Notes: generated by a model not told the origin, from the sequence alone. A stretch of 64,000 bases of DNA from Galeopsis tetrahit (GCA_963675135.1 OY776119.1:76315727-76379726); one strand, 5' to 3'; positions 45,647 to 57,555 are shown, counted from the first letter of the stretch. A program made the numbers and translations.

Positions 45647-46364
45647 TTTAGAAAATTAAAAAAATATTTTAAAAATATTCTAAAAGGTTGTCATGGCAAT
45701 TGACAATGAAATTAATTTTTATTTTGAAGAGAAAAGATTGTAAGAAAAGATTAATATGAGATCAAATTAAATATAAATAAGAAAAAATTTATGGACGTGT
45801 GAGCACAAAAATAGTGTCCACTGGTGGGCTATATACCATTTTCGTTGTTCGATATTTGTTATTTAAGTTTAATTGTAAACAGGGGCATGTTAAAATAATG
45901 ATAATTTTTTATATGTAGTTGGATGCATAAGTACATGCAACTCAATTTTAATTGATCTAAATATAATTTTAATTGTTCAATTAAATTTTTAAATCATCAA
46001 ATTAAAATTATAAAATTATAAAATTATATCAATTTTATCATGTAATTGAGTGCGCACACGAATGTGTTATAATAGGTTAACGTCCAATGCAGGAGATACA
46101 CTGTGTCAAAATAATTTCCACTAAAATTCTATCCTCCATAAAAAAACCCTATACATGGCAACTTTTAAATAACTAGAGTAATTCCTAGGGAAATTTTCGA
46201 AATATGTCATCTAACTCGTCAATTTCATTTTAAATTTTTAAGTTTTAATTTTTTTAAAATACGTTCAAAGGTGTTCAATTTACATTATTTTTATTTAATT
46301 TAAATAATTTTTTAAAACAAAATAAAATTATAAATATTAAAGTGAAACTTCTATCTAATAAATA
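45647..46364. other. AT-rich spacer
   Basis: No ORF, RNA gene or paired transposon ends are recognised. Near 45930-46080 there are words such as 'GGATGCATAAGTACATGCAACTC' that recall foldback ends, but they are too degraded to call. Confidence 0.4.
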
Positions 46365-46715
46365 CTCCCTCTGTTTTTAATTAAGTGTCACTTTGCCTTT
46401 TTTAATATTTTCAAAATAAGTGTCATTCTACACCTTTTTCTTTAATTTTGACAATTTTACCCTTATACATTATACTTCCTTCAATTTTTTTACCTTAATT
46501 TAAGTTTTTTCCCTTTTAAATATAGTAATATAGCATAAATCATGATAAACCTTAATTATTATATACATGAATATCACATATTGACCACATTCATTACTAA
46601 ACATAAATTTAATATTAAAATTAGTTATCATTAATGAAGGGTAAAATGGTCCATAATTATATATCTTAATTTGTTGAAAATTGTTAAAATGACACTTATT
46701 TAAAAGTGGAGGGAG
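46365..46715. mobile_element. Stowaway-like MITE, diverged, ~351 bp
   Basis: It begins CTCCCTCTGTTTTTAATTAA and ends TTAAAAGTGGAGGGAG, with TA flanks. Subterminal 'AAGTGTCACTTTGCC' is mirrored by 'AAAATGACACTTATTT'. Confidence 0.7.
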
Positions 46716-46799
46716 TAAAAATTAATGGGGCCATCTCACACTATAAATATACTCGATTATATAGTGTATTTATTAATGTAATGTAAAAGTCACCTTGTA

Positions 46800-46917
46800 G
46801 ACAAAGTGGGATAGCTCAAGTGGTTAGAGCACCACTACCTAGGCCTTAGGTTCTGGGTTCGAGTCATGGGGAGGGGAAAAAGGGATGGGTATTTAACTTC
46901 CATCAAAAAAAAAAAAA
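46800..46917 (+). mobile_element. tRNA-derived SINE, ~118 bp
   Basis: It has an A-box-like GGATAGCTCAAGTGGTTAGAG (46809-46829) and a B-box-like GGTTCTGGGTTCGAGTC (46849-46865), the two parts of an internal RNA polymerase III promoter. It ends in poly(A). A 15-bp direct repeat, AAAAGTCACCTTGTA, flanks it (46785-46799 and 46914-46928, overlapping the tail). It lacks tRNA folding beyond the promoter boxes and is therefore a retroposon, not a tRNA gene. Confidence 0.85.
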
Positions 46918-46928
46918 GTCACCTTGTA

Positions 46929-47934
46929 AACATGGGTTAAATATGGGATATATACTGCACCAACAAATTAATCTAACATAGAAATTCTCCTGTACTGAAC
47001 AAAACAAAACTGTTGCCAAATTAATGTAATGAATTAATTGTGAGCCGCACAAATAATTCCACGCGTTTACTTTTGTGTCTATTTTCCAACCACTTTCAAC
47101 GCAAAATAAGTTGAGTTATAAAAGCTTCAACTCAAAAGTCTAAAACCCCATAATCTTATTTCCGGTTTTTGTATAATTAAAATTAATGACATCTTACCTC
47201 ATGTTTATTACATCTAGTATTGTTTTAACCCCAAATTAAATAACTAGCCCCATCTACACTAGCCCTTTCATAATTGTAAAATAGACAAAATAATCCTTTC
47301 ACAAAAAGTTAGTTGCCCCTTTTAATGCATTTATATCCTAAAATATTAGGAGTAATATTACTTAGCTGTTTTTTTTTTTCTCCACGAATAAATTGAAATA
47401 AATGGTTGAAACTTATTGGTTTATTTGATGAAAAATATCAGTTTATACGATGAAAAAATATTAATATTATTCCATCTATAAGTAATAATCGTAGTTTTCT
47501 TTTGTATGAACTAGTGTTTTTTTATATGAGTTAATACTTCTCATTATATTATATTTTAGTTTAATTAGTTTTTTTTGAATATGAGTCAAACTTTTGTTAA
47601 AATTTGGATCAGAATTGTACTAATTACACACATTGTATCTGGCCGTGTAACTGTGACTCTGTGAGAGGTTTTTGTCAAATACGAGTCATATGAATGAACG
47701 TATAGTTCCGTCAAAAAAATAAAATAAACGTATAGCAAAATTTGTGAACATAAATTCCATTGGAAACAGAAAGTATATAAAGGAATTCGTGGAAATGGGA
47801 AGAGATAAGTCAGAAAGGTACTATATTTGATATGACAATGCGTTGTGTGTAAGATATGAAAATTAATGTCGTAACGAGTTGGTATTTAATCAGATACAAT
47901 CCGAGTTTGATAGATATGAAAATGTCGGTAAGGA
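46929..47934. other. AT-rich spacer, nothing recognised
   Basis: No ORF with a known domain, no RNA gene and no paired repeats were seen. Confidence 0.4.
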
Positions 47935-48530
47935 ATTATATTCACTTTTTGGAGGTGGCTTAGATCTAGATTCCATTCAGAGTGTCCACAAGAGGGTTAT
48001 AACTTTAAAAATAAGGTTACGATGAACATTTACTCTGCTATACCACAAAGAATCAGAGAGCATTTCGTCCAAATGTCGAACCTGTTGAATTCGAAGAAAG
48101 GCAACCAAATTATGGCCGGGACTTGGATTTGCATAGTATGGATCATATGGCACAAAAGAAATAAAATCATCTTCGAAAACGGAAGTTGGGAAGTGGGAAA
48201 GATACTCGACGAGATTAAGGGACGACTGTGGAGCTGATGCTCGGCAAAGGAGTTAATTAAACGAGGTGTTAATTTTAGAGAGTGGCTGGAGAATCCAGTT
48301 CGATGCTTGGAGATGTAGACGTGATATGGCGTACTGGGAGACATGGGGAAGAGGATAGCCATCTATTTTCCTCTGTTTTTGGTCTACTTGGTTTGGTTGT
48401 TGCCAACTAAACCATACAACTTTCTGCCTATACTAACTGATAATGCTTGATGTAAATTGTATTTTTAATTGGTTTTTGGAATAAAAGGTTTTTTTCACCG
48501 ATCAAAAAAAAAAAAAAAAAAAAAAAAAAA
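47935..48530 (+). pseudogene. 5'-truncated LINE tail (zf-RVT C-terminal fragment)
   Basis: The plus-strand ORF 48022-48237, open further upstream, ends in 'GTWICIVWIIWHKRNKIIFENGSW' style sequence and 'ILDEIKGRLWS', the usual C-terminal segment of plant LINE reverse transcriptases. A 3' untranslated region follows with 'GGAATAAAAGG' and 'CACCGATC', then about 28 A residues (48503-48530). The 5' end is truncated and no clear target duplication was found. Confidence 0.75.
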
Positions 48531-49124
48531 CAACCTTAACAATCTATTACATGTTATTGACATACGTACATACGACACGTATTTAATAATAACACAATAT
48601 ATTTTTTAATATTTATACATTTAAATGCAATTTTTTTTTCTACCATGTCGTGTCACGTCACACAAAAAATATTGTGTTGTTATTGTCGACACATAAATTA
48701 TTGTGTTCGTGTAGACACATGTCCTTATCGTGTCGTGTCACTATTAATTGTGACTCATGAATTGATCAATTCCACCGTGCAATTGATACAGAGTCTTGCT
48801 CTGAATTTAAGTAGGATCCTCGTTAGTTGACGGTGTGATTGATCCCCTAAATTAATTTATTCTTGGACTGAATATTGAGATTTAAAAAAAAAACACTCAA
48901 AAGTGTGACTTAAAAATTGACTTTTCTCGTTTGATAGTGTAGGGTAAAGATCGTTAGGGAAACCACGGAAAAATCATGAGTTGGTGGAAGTTGAGAGATA
49001 CATAAGTGTTTTAAGACCATGGTCACATGTTTGCAACTTGCCATGCCAACCCTATAATAATAATTCAAGTCTTTTTCTTTAATTCAATTTCTCAAACATT
49101 GCCTAACAAACCTTACCTATTCAT
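48531..49124. other. Spacer upstream of the KCS gene
   Basis: AT-rich, with no supported gene. 48600-48780 has repeated 'GTGTCGTGTCA' words. The last ~150 bp before 49200 are the presumed core promoter of the KCS gene. Confidence 0.4.
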
Positions 49125-49132
49125 TATATAAA
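49125..49132 (+). promoter_or_regulatory. TATA box of the KCS gene
   Basis: TATATAAA lies 75 bp upstream of the start codon, implying a short leader of about 40-45 bases that includes 'CCCCTCTCTCTCTAAC'. Confidence 0.6.
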
Positions 49133-49199
49133 CTAAATAACGGAACCCCTCTATATGTAACTCATTTAATTATTTTCAACCCCTCTCTCTCTAACAAAC

Positions 49200-50609
49200 A
49201 TGGATCTTATGCTCATTCTTCTCTACTCTTGCCTCCCCCTTATTCCTCTTCTCTGTCTCATATTCAAGATTCTTGATCAAAAAAGACACCAAAATTGTTA
49301 CATACTCGCCTACGAATGTTACAAACCGAGCGACGATCGCAAGCTAAGCACCAAATTCAGCGGTGAAATCATTCGCCGCAACAAACACCTCGGCCTTCAC
49401 GAGTACAAATTCCTCCTGAAGGCCATTGTCAGCTCGGGGATCGGGGAAGAGACGTACGGCCCCGAGATGGTGTTCGACGGACGAGAAGCTTCCCCGACCC
49501 TGAGAGACGGGCTCGTCGAGATGGACGAGCTTTTCGTCGATAGCATCGACAAATTGTTCAAGAAAACCGGAATCTCCCCCTCAGAAATCGACATCCTAGT
49601 GGTGAACATCTCCATGCTAGCAACCGTCCCTTCTCTCTCATCAAGAATCATCAATTTGTACAAGATGAGAGATGATGTCAAGGTGTATAACCTCACCGGC
49701 ATGGGGTGTAGCGCTAGTTTAATCTCCATTGATATCGTGCAAAGCATTTTCAAATCCAAGAAAAATCAACAAGCTTTAGTAGTCACATCGGAGTCTCTAA
49801 GCTTAGGGTGGTACACCGGCAACGACAAATCCATGATTCTTGCTAATTGTTTGTTCAGATCAGGCGGATGTGCCATGATCTTAACAAACAATCCTTCTCA
49901 AAAGGAAAAGGCCATGTTCAAGCTCAAAACCCTCGTCCGGACCCACCACGGTGGCCGAGACGAGTCGTACGCGTGTTGCACGCAAAAAGAAGACGAAAAG
50001 GGCCTCGTCGGGTTCCACCTCGACAAGACCCTTCCGAAAGCCGCCACGCGGGCTTTCGTCGATAATCTAAAGGTAATGGCTCCCAAAATCCTACCCCTGC
50101 GGGAGCTTCTGCGCTATTCAGCTTTACTGCTAGCGCGGAAGCTCCTGCAGCGATGGAGTAAAACAGGGGCCGGGGCCCGCCCGGTCATAAATTTTAAGAC
50201 CGGGGTGGATCATTTTTGTCTACACACGGGTGGGAAGGCGGTGATCGACGCGATCGGGCAGAATTTGAATTTGAACGAGTACGAGGTCGAGCCGGCTCGG
50301 ATGACGTTGCACCGGTTCGGGAACACGTCGGCGAGCAGCTTGTGGTATGTGTTGGCGTACATGGAGGCAAAGAAGAGGCTGAAGAAAGGGGATAGGTTGT
50401 TTATGATAAGCTTTGGGGCAGGGTTTAAGTGCAACAGCTGTTTGTGGGAGGTTGTAAGGGATTTGGACGGTAAGAATGTGTGGCAAGAGTTTATTCACAA
50501 TTATCCTACTAAGAATTTGAAAAACCCATTCTTGGACAAGTTTGGATGGCTCCACAACGAGGATCCAGATACGTTTCTTTTACCGGATGATTACCAAATA
50601 CCCGATTGA
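49200..50609 (+). CDS. KCS12: 3-ketoacyl-CoA synthase, KCS12-type, intronless
   Basis: KCS enzymes condense malonyl-CoA with a long-chain acyl-CoA, the first and specificity-setting step of very-long-chain fatty acid elongation at the endoplasmic reticulum, feeding waxes and cutin-associated lipids. 469 aa, a single exon. Residues ~3-23 are a hydrophobic anchor; there is only one N-terminal segment, as in the short KCS12 class, rather than the two of KCS1-type enzymes. The FAE1/CUT1-type core spans ~30-315 with catalytic Cys170 in NLTGMGCSAS. The C-terminal thiolase-like domain has His338/His342 in DHFCLHTGG and His371/Asn375 in HRFGNTS. The catalytic Cys-His-Asn set is complete. Codon use is GC-richer than the surroundings. 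The exact paralogue is inferred. Confidence 0.93.
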   Translation: MDLMLILLYSCLPLIPLLCLIFKILDQKRHQNCYILAYECYKPSDDRKLSTKFSGEIIRRNKHLGLHEYKFLLKAIVSSGIGEETYGPEMVFDGREASPTLRDGLVEMDELFVDSIDKLFKKTGISPSEIDILVVNISMLATVPSLSSRIINLYKMRDDVKVYNLTGMGCSASLISIDIVQSIFKSKKNQQALVVTSESLSLGWYTGNDKSMILANCLFRSGGCAMILTNNPSQKEKAMFKLKTLVRTHHGGRDESYACCTQKEDEKGLVGFHLDKTLPKAATRAFVDNLKVMAPKILPLRELLRYSALLLARKLLQRWSKTGAGARPVINFKTGVDHFCLHTGGKAVIDAIGQNLNLNEYEVEPARMTLHRFGNTSASSLWYVLAYMEAKKRLKKGDRLFMISFGAGFKCNSCLWEVVRDLDGKNVWQEFIHNYPTKNLKNPFLDKFGWLHNEDPDTFLLPDDYQIPD

Positions 50610-52117
50610 TTCAATTAATCAATCCGTGTTTTATCATCCGGTTTATTGACACGTGTTATGTCAAAAAATGATCAACACATTCTAATCATGGAGGTAACAG
50701 GTGGAATACGAGGTGAAACACACAAATTGGAACAGAGAAATTGATCTTGTTTTTATTGTGTCTTTTCTAATGTTTTATACTATATAGTTTTTTTTTTTTT
50801 TTTTTTGGGTCATTATATACGGTTTAAGATGAATTGTGGGTGAATAGAAGTGGTAAATACTTCAAAGTGAAGATGTTGTTTTAGGGCTGAAATTTGTATC
50901 CTATTTAAACAAGAATTTATCAATGTGCGTGCTATATATATTTGTGCATTTAATAACTCAAAGTGTAATTATTTATATTTATGGAGTCTTTTTCGACAAA
51001 AATAGAAATAGGTAGACGTTCAAAATAACATAATTAATGAATAATTAACGAGAGACGACTGAAGAAATATAATACACAAACAAACTTGGTGTCAGTAAAA
51101 CTAGGAAGGGAATTTAAAGATTTTCACAGAAGTTGTTGGGTAATAGTAATGGCAATGGAATTTTAAAGATATAGTATTTTAAATTCACAGAAGTTGTTGG
51201 ATCGATGATAGTAAATAGTAATGGTAATAAAATGGCCGGGTAATAATATTGGTGGCTCAAAAGGTAGCCAAATGTAGGTAGAATAAGCTACTACAGCTGG
51301 CTTGGGCAATTAAGATGTAAATATGGCATATATATCAATCCAACTACGCATCCATGTGACCATTAAAGTATCAGAAAAGGACGCCAAAATTTAACTTAAA
51401 TTCATTTTTCACCATTTATCAAGATATGGAATAAGACTATATATTTTAGGAAAAATTAAAAAAGAAATACGAGAACACTTGAGACAGAGGAAATACAATA
51501 CATGCATGTGGGTAATTAATGGGCACTAGCTTGTGTTAATTAATTTGTTGCATTGATTCCAAATCAAGGATTATTGGCTAATTATACTCTCTACCAACTT
51601 TGTGGCCATTTTCATTTCCAATGTTACGTACTGTCATCTTCTTCTTTCTCATTTGCATTTTTATGTATGTCTGCATTTAATTTAATTTCTAGACTGATCA
51701 AGATGCATGTACGAATACGAATAGATGTTGGTTAAATATGAGAAAACACATATATAGATTTAAAATGAACATGTATATATGAATTATTTCACATTTCTCT
51801 ATACGTTCAGTTCAAATTTTTAATGAAATATAATAAAATTCTTTTATGGTATCACAGTTTTTGGCTCACGTACAAGTTGACGAGGCTCTTTCTCAAAGGT
51901 ATAAGCAATAATATAAAGACTTATTTGTTTTATTATATTTTTGTTCATTCAGATCACTTATGAAGAAATTAAAAAAATAATCTAACTTCAATTGTGGTGG
52001 TGTTTTGAGGATGATTTCATTTCTTGTCATAAAAAAAAATTTCCGCAAAAGTCATGCAAGGGAAAAAGATCAGTTTTAAAAAAATTCCACCATTGAACCA
52101 AGTCTGTTCTCTCTTGT
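50610..52117. other. Region downstream of KCS, no gene seen
   Basis: It contains the KCS 3' untranslated region and AT-rich spacer. Two similar phrases, 'TTCACAGAAGTTGTTGG' at about 51124 and 51186, form a small local duplication. No other feature is supported. Confidence 0.4.
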
Positions 52118-52128
52118 ATGAACGATGG
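52118..52128. repeat. 11-bp target duplication, left (MULE)
   Basis: ATGAACGATGG stands directly before the left end of the element and is repeated in the same orientation at 57556-57566. Confidence 0.85.
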
Positions 52129-52545
52129 GGTTTTTTATTAGATTATTATATATTAAATAAATAATTTGAAAATTACAGTAAAAATGAATTTTTTTTTATT
52201 GTAAAACGTTGTGGGGCGCCGCGTTTCTGGATAAAAACGCTGAGCTCCCAGGCGTTTTTGTTTAAATTATTTCTGACATTCCTCTTTTTCCTTTTTTTAA
52301 TTTCAATTTCTACCCAAAACGCATGGCCCCAACGCGTTTTGGGTCTAATTGTAATTGTTTGATGGAGTTGGGGCTGAATAATAATATTAAATAGGGAAAC
52401 GCTCAGCCCCACGCGTTTTCCTTTTTTTTTTAAAAAAAATTTATTTACTGCATTATTTGTTAAATAAAAAAAATATTAAACAAGAAAACGCTTTGGGGCA
52501 CTGCGTTTTCTTTGTTTATGTATGTCAATCCATATATATAATATT
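52129..52545 (+). repeat. Left TIR of the Pack-MULE
   Basis: It is the inverse of about 57150-57555. Shared phrases in order: 'TTTTTTATTAGATTATTATA', 'GGGGCGCCGCGTTTCTGGAT', 'ACGCATGGCCCCAACGCG', 'GATGGAGTTGGGGCTGAATA' and 'GCACTGCGTTTTCTTTGTTT'. Confidence 0.85.
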
Positions 52546-52658
52546 TATGTCCATACATGTAGTATACATACATGCCAAATACTTATGTACACGCGAGTGT
52601 ACGGTGCCCCTTACTATTTCAAAATCAATTTTATCAATTCCTTTCACTTCTCCCTTCC

Positions 52659-53036
52659 ATGCCTGTCTCTTCACCTTCAACTTCTTCTTCCATTTTCGTA
52701 GGGCAACATCAAATTTCATCCCTTCAGGAAATCCACCACCATCAGATGTTCGATCCAGCCTCCGCTCACGATGATTTTCTCCAACAAATGCTCTTTTTCG
52801 TGCCTACATCCACCGCCTCCTCGTTTCCCTGGTCGGAAGACCACTCGCCGCCGCACATGGGGAAGCAGTCGGCGGCAGCTCTCGCGTCGAAGCTGCGACA
52901 GCACCGGATCAGCAATGGCGCCACTAAGGCCTTGATGCTTCAGCAACAGTTATTAGGCATCCACTTCTCTCCGCGCCTCCTCCGGCAACCAGCGGCTCAA
53001 CCGGTGGTTTTGACGTTTCTCACATGGGATTTCTGA
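52659..53036 (+). pseudogene. Captured fragment of an LRL-type bHLH transcription factor gene
   Basis: The plus frame from 52659 (MPVSSPSTSSS) contains 'HHHQMFDPASAHDDFLQQML' and then 'SAAALASKLRQHRISNGATK' with 'ALMLQQQLL'. These are the conserved N-terminal motifs of the plant LRL (LJRHL1-like, root-hair type) bHLH proteins, upstream of their bHLH domain. Similarity ends near 52956, after which the frame is unrelated. There is no bHLH domain. The start of an exon seems to have been captured between MULE TIRs. A functional product is unlikely. Confidence 0.7.
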
Positions 53037-53684
53037 AAATTCGATGCCTCCTCCGGCAATCGGCGGCCCAACTGGTGGAATGCACCACCACCGCATCCTG
53101 TTCGACAAGTATCACCTTGGGTACTTCTTTTTGTCATGATTTGTCAAATTTGCAGCTAAGGTGTTTGATATTTTTACTCATCTTTTTTGTGCTATGTACT
53201 CTATTGTGAGGGGTTTTATGGGTCCTTATTTTGTGTGTGAATGGTTACCTTGTACTTGAGTGGGGTTGTGGATAGTATGATACCCAAATGAATTTGGATT
53301 TTGTGGGTTATTGTTGTTATGGTCGCAATATCTGTTAGTATATTGTGGATTTCAAATCTTTAGATTGAGTTTTTTAGAGAAAGGGAAAGAAATCTGAAGA
53401 GAAAGTTAAGTAGAAGGTAGAAGGAACTCAATTAAAATTGTTGTTTATATTGTCTTTTATTTAATGTAAGTTCAGACGTATGAATGCAAATATCATTTCT
53501 AGAGCTCCAATTTTCTATTTCACACGGTTTGAAGGTAAATAAGGTTTCTCCAAATCTCTGCATTTTGTTATAATTGATGGATTTTGACCAAATAGTTGTT
53601 CTCCTACAGATTTATGAGTATTGATTAGGATGTGTTTGTTATATTTGATTTTATCTTGTAGTATGATTACTTTGTAGTAGTTTT

Positions 53685-53880
53685 TTTTTATCGGGAAAAA
53701 ATCGTTTTATTACTAAAAAATGTGACGTTGAGATACATGATACTAGGTGTACCTTAGCACTCATTCCTAGATACAAGCGTACAGTCAAATGGATTAAATT
53801 GAAAATAAAACAAAGCGGTCATAAATTAACAAATTTGAGGGTAGAATCATTCTGCTGCTCATCGGCTCTGTTTTGAAGAC
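53685..53880 (-). mobile_element. Probable LINE tail inside the Pack-MULE
   Basis: It starts 'TTTTTTTTATCGGGAAAAAATCG' then 'TTTTATTAC', which on the minus strand is a LINE-like 3' end (compare the LINE end at 48480-48530: 'AATAAAAGG...CACCGATC-poly(A)'). No coding part is recognised, so the 5' limit is a guess. Confidence 0.4.
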
Positions 53881-54279
53881 TGTTTATTAATTATTGTTAT
53901 TATGTTAGTACAATTTAAGTATTTAAGTTATTGTTGTGATGCTTGATTTGATTGCTTCTAATTATAATTGTAGTTCAAAGAATTGCTGCAGAGAAGAAAT
54001 AGAATGTTTTGAAAGATGAAGAGAAGAAGAAGAAAGATGCAAACATACAACTAGAAATTTGAAGAAGATGGATGATAATTTGGGAAGAAGAAAAATGAAA
54101 CTTTGATCATGTTATTTAGTTGTAAAGAATTGCTGTTTTTTTTTACATTGTTTTTGTTTAGGGATTAATGCTACCAAAATCAATATTAAGTAACATGATA
54201 TGCCTAATGCAGTTTTTAATGTCAAAATATGGTGTTAATTACAATATTTAATATTTGTGTTAATAAAGAAACAAGTAAT

Positions 54280-55075
54280 ACAAATGTCAATATCCAGTAA
54301 TACCACATAGTGTATTCACTAATACCACACAATGTATTCACTAATACCACATGTAATAACCAATAATACAAGTTGTATAATATGATGTTTAAAACTTTAA
54401 ATTTAGGTGTTTAATGTTTCCGCTACAAAATCAATATCCTGTAATACCACACAGTGTATTGACTAATATCACATGTAATAACCAGTAATACAAGTTATCT
54501 AATATGATATTTAAAACTTTAAATTACATTGTTTAATGTTTCCGCTACAAAATCAATATCCAGTAAAATCAAAATTACAGTGTGAATAAATAAACAGGTA
54601 ATACAATATCGATGTCCAGTAATACCACAAAGTGGATTCAGTAATACCGGGTGTAATAACTAGTAATATCAGATATCTGATATGACGTTTCATGTTTTTT
54701 CTATAAAATAACAATGTTCAATAATACCATATACAATACGCAAAACAATCATCAACTAAATTAACTGAGGATTCGGTGTTTTAGAACCAAACTCGTTCAT
54801 TTGTGATGATTTTGATGTATTTCCTTCTTTTTATTTTTATTTTTGTGGAGACTACTCTTGACCCTTCATATCACAACATTCTCTTCCACGTTATGTTCTT
54901 GTATCTCACTGCATTGTTCTTTACAATCATATACTTCTTTATCTTGAAGGGAAACATCTTGAATTTCATATATCTTCCCACCTATAAATGAAATTGAATT
55001 CAGTAATACCACAAAAAATATCCAATAATACCAAAGCTTATATCCAGTAATACCACATGTCTAATAGTGCAAAAA
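54280..55075. repeat. Degenerate minisatellite of 'CAGTAATACCACA' words
   Basis: 'CCAGTAATACCACA', 'GTATTCACTAATACCACA' and 'TGTAATAACCAGTAATA' recur about a dozen times with variable spacing. A ~120-bp higher-order repeat is visible at 54285-54420, 54430-54545 and 54555-54680. Inverted, it resembles the 'GGTATTACT' tract at 22540-22990. Confidence 0.65.
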
Positions 55076-55570
55076 ACATAACAATTCTAGTAACTTAAAT
55101 TAAACACTGTCAAATTGTGAAAAAATCACTTTCTTCTTCGCCGTGAGTATTTTTCCTATTGAAATTATCACAATCTTCATTGTTATGCATATTTCAATGA
55201 CATTTCCCTATCACCAATAGAATAATGTCATAAAAATAAGAGTAAGAAGGAAAAACTAATGGAATTTAACGATTAAAACACAAATTTTATATATTTGTTC
55301 TTAACTGTGTATTGCAAAATTAGGGATTTAAATACACAACCGTCGACGCAACAACAGAACCGGCGGCGGCGAGAAACCGCCAGCGATGGAGCAACAGTAA
55401 TCGGCGGCGATGGGCGACGGAAAGCAGCGGCGATGGAGCGACTTCACAACTTCACCTCTATTTTTTTTTTAATTATTTGGGCCTTTAACCCAGTTATAAT
55501 CCATCATTGACCCATATTCTATTAAAGTGATGGTATGCACGTTGTGGCGGTATGCACCCAAGTGTGACCC

Positions 55571-55572
<2 letters not shown>

Positions 55573-55620
<48 letters not shown>
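55573..55620. repeat. (TA)n microsatellite
   Basis: About 24 TA repeats. A second, shorter run is at about 55772-55810. Confidence 0.95.
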
Positions 55621-55623
<3 letters not shown>

Positions 55624-55777
55624 TAGTATATATATTGCAGCAACTATAAATTTATATTATATTTTTAATTTAAATTTATTAATTAAAAAAATTAAGACAT
55701 GTATATATTCATAAATTTTTTATTTTATTAAAAATAATAGAAAATTTAAATTGTTTATCAATATATATTACATCACA

Positions 55778-55809
<32 letters not shown>

Positions 55810-57088
55810 TAAAGTGAATCTAATAATTTTGAATCCTTAATAATGTTTTCGAATTTTTTTACCGTAAAGACCTAGTCAATATTCATTTTTTGAAGTTAAT
55901 TTTATGAGGGAATTTGATTTTGTTTTATTATATAGATTTTTTATTATTAAATTAAAAAATTACCAAATTTATTTAATTGGTCCACTTACGGAAGATTTGC
56001 AATTGTTTATGGAGTAATTTTAGGAAATTCAAATTAACTAATTTATTTAAGATAACAAATTTTGAAAGGAATCTTTATTATAAAAAATAAATCTGAAATT
56101 GTTTTATAGAGTAATTTTAGAAATTTTAAATTACATAATTTATTTAAGATAATAAATTTTAAAATTTGAGTATTAAGAAAATAATATATTAGTATATCAT
56201 ATTTTAAATTTTATTTTTATAGAATTAATTAAAATTTAAATATTTTTTACTATATTAAATTCAATATTTTGAAGAGATTTTTAAGTTATTATCTAATTCA
56301 GTTACCTTATTTTAAAGAATATTAAAATTGAGTATTAAGTAAATATTATATCAATATATTAGATTTTAATATTTTTTAATAGAATTAGTTGAAATTTGAA
56401 TCTCGCCTAAAATTGACGTAAATAAATATGATAAAATAAATAAATATAATTAATATAATAAAATTTATAAAAAATCAAAAGATTGCAATAAATAAATATA
56501 ATTGATTAGAGATTGGAATTTTAAATTATCATATCAATTATATTTATTTATTTTATTTATGTATGTCAATCCATACAGGTAGATTCTATTTTTGAAACAT
56601 ACTTTGTGCAAGAAGAACCATTATGTGGCCAGTTATCAAAATTATTCAGTAACTCTGCATCAACTGAGACTCTTTTTGGTGAAGTGCCTCAATGTAGCCA
56701 TCCAATTCGCCCTCTTGGTTCGAGTAAAGCAACAACTTTAGAGATAATTAAGTCGTCCCGATTTGAAATAAAAATATGTTTTTAAGGTTTTTTTTTTTTT
56801 TTTTTTGTAATATTCTCATTCTATGAAGGGTTACAAAGATGTATCAAATATTTCAATTTGAATTAATCAAGTATTTTTATTTCTTAGTTCAACTTTAAAT
56901 TTAAATTTCATTTCTTTATTTTTTAATTATATAAAGATTTGTATATTTAATACAAAATAAAACTTTAAAAAAAGATATATATTATATATATATATGCATG
57001 CGTAGATACATATGGTATATTGACATTAATATTATATATGTGTATGGATTGACATGAATATTATATATGGGTAATTGGGTATGGATTG

Positions 57089-57095
<7 letters not shown>

Positions 57096-57140
<45 letters not shown>
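57096..57140. repeat. (TA)n microsatellite within the right TIR region
   Basis: About 22 AT repeats. The matching position of the left TIR (near 52530) has no long run, so it expanded after the TIRs diverged. Confidence 0.95.
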
Positions 57141-57143
<3 letters not shown>

Positions 57144-57149
57144 AATGAT

Positions 57150-57555
57150 ATGTATATATAAACAAAGAAAACGCAGTGCCTCAAAGCGTTTTCTTGTTTA
57201 ATATTTTTTTTATTTAACAAATAATTCAGTAAATAAATTTAAAAAAAAAAAAAAGGGAAACGCGTGGGGGCCGAGAGTTTCCCTATTTAATATTATTATT
57301 CAGCACCAACTCCATCAAACAATTACAATTAGACCCAAAATGCGCTGGGGCCATGCGTTTTGGGTAGAAATTGAAATTAAAAAAGGAAAAAGAAGAATGT
57401 CAGAAATAATTTAAACAAAAACGCCTTGGGGCTCAGCCTTTTTATCCAGAAACACGGCGCCCCACAACTTTTTACAATAAAAAAAAAAAAACTCTTCATT
57501 TTTGCCGTAATTTTCAAATTATTTATTTAATATATAATAATCTAATAAAAAATCC
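57150..57555 (-). repeat. Right TIR of the Pack-MULE
   Basis: It is inverted relative to 52129-52545 with about 90% identity by eye. Differences include CG-to-TG or CA type changes such as 'GCGCCGCGTTT' versus 'GCGCCGTGTTT', as expected from methylated DNA. Confidence 0.85.

Larger units (their letters stand above)
52129..57555. mobile_element. Mutator-like element carrying a gene fragment (Pack-MULE), 5.43 kb
   Basis: The ends are GGTTTTTTATTAGATTATTA and, in reverse, GGATTTTTTATTAGATTATT. TIRs of about 400 bp are highly similar throughout (for example 'GTGGGGCGCCGCGTTTCTGG' versus its inverse with a few changes). An 11-bp direct repeat, ATGAACGATGG, flanks it. Long TIRs and a 9-11 bp duplication define the Mutator superfamily. 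No MULE transposase ORF is seen, so it is non-autonomous. Inside are a fragment of an LRL-type bHLH gene, a probable LINE tail, a minisatellite of 'AGTAATACCACA' words, a GC-rich patch (55340-55450) and (TA)n runs. Confidence 0.85.

Noticed and set aside
46803..46870. Possible tRNA gene
   Set aside because: It has A and B boxes but no cloverleaf, with a poly(A) tail and target duplication. It is a SINE.
57032..57220. ORF with a Tyr-Ile run
   Set aside because: It is a translation of the (TA)n microsatellite and the TIR.
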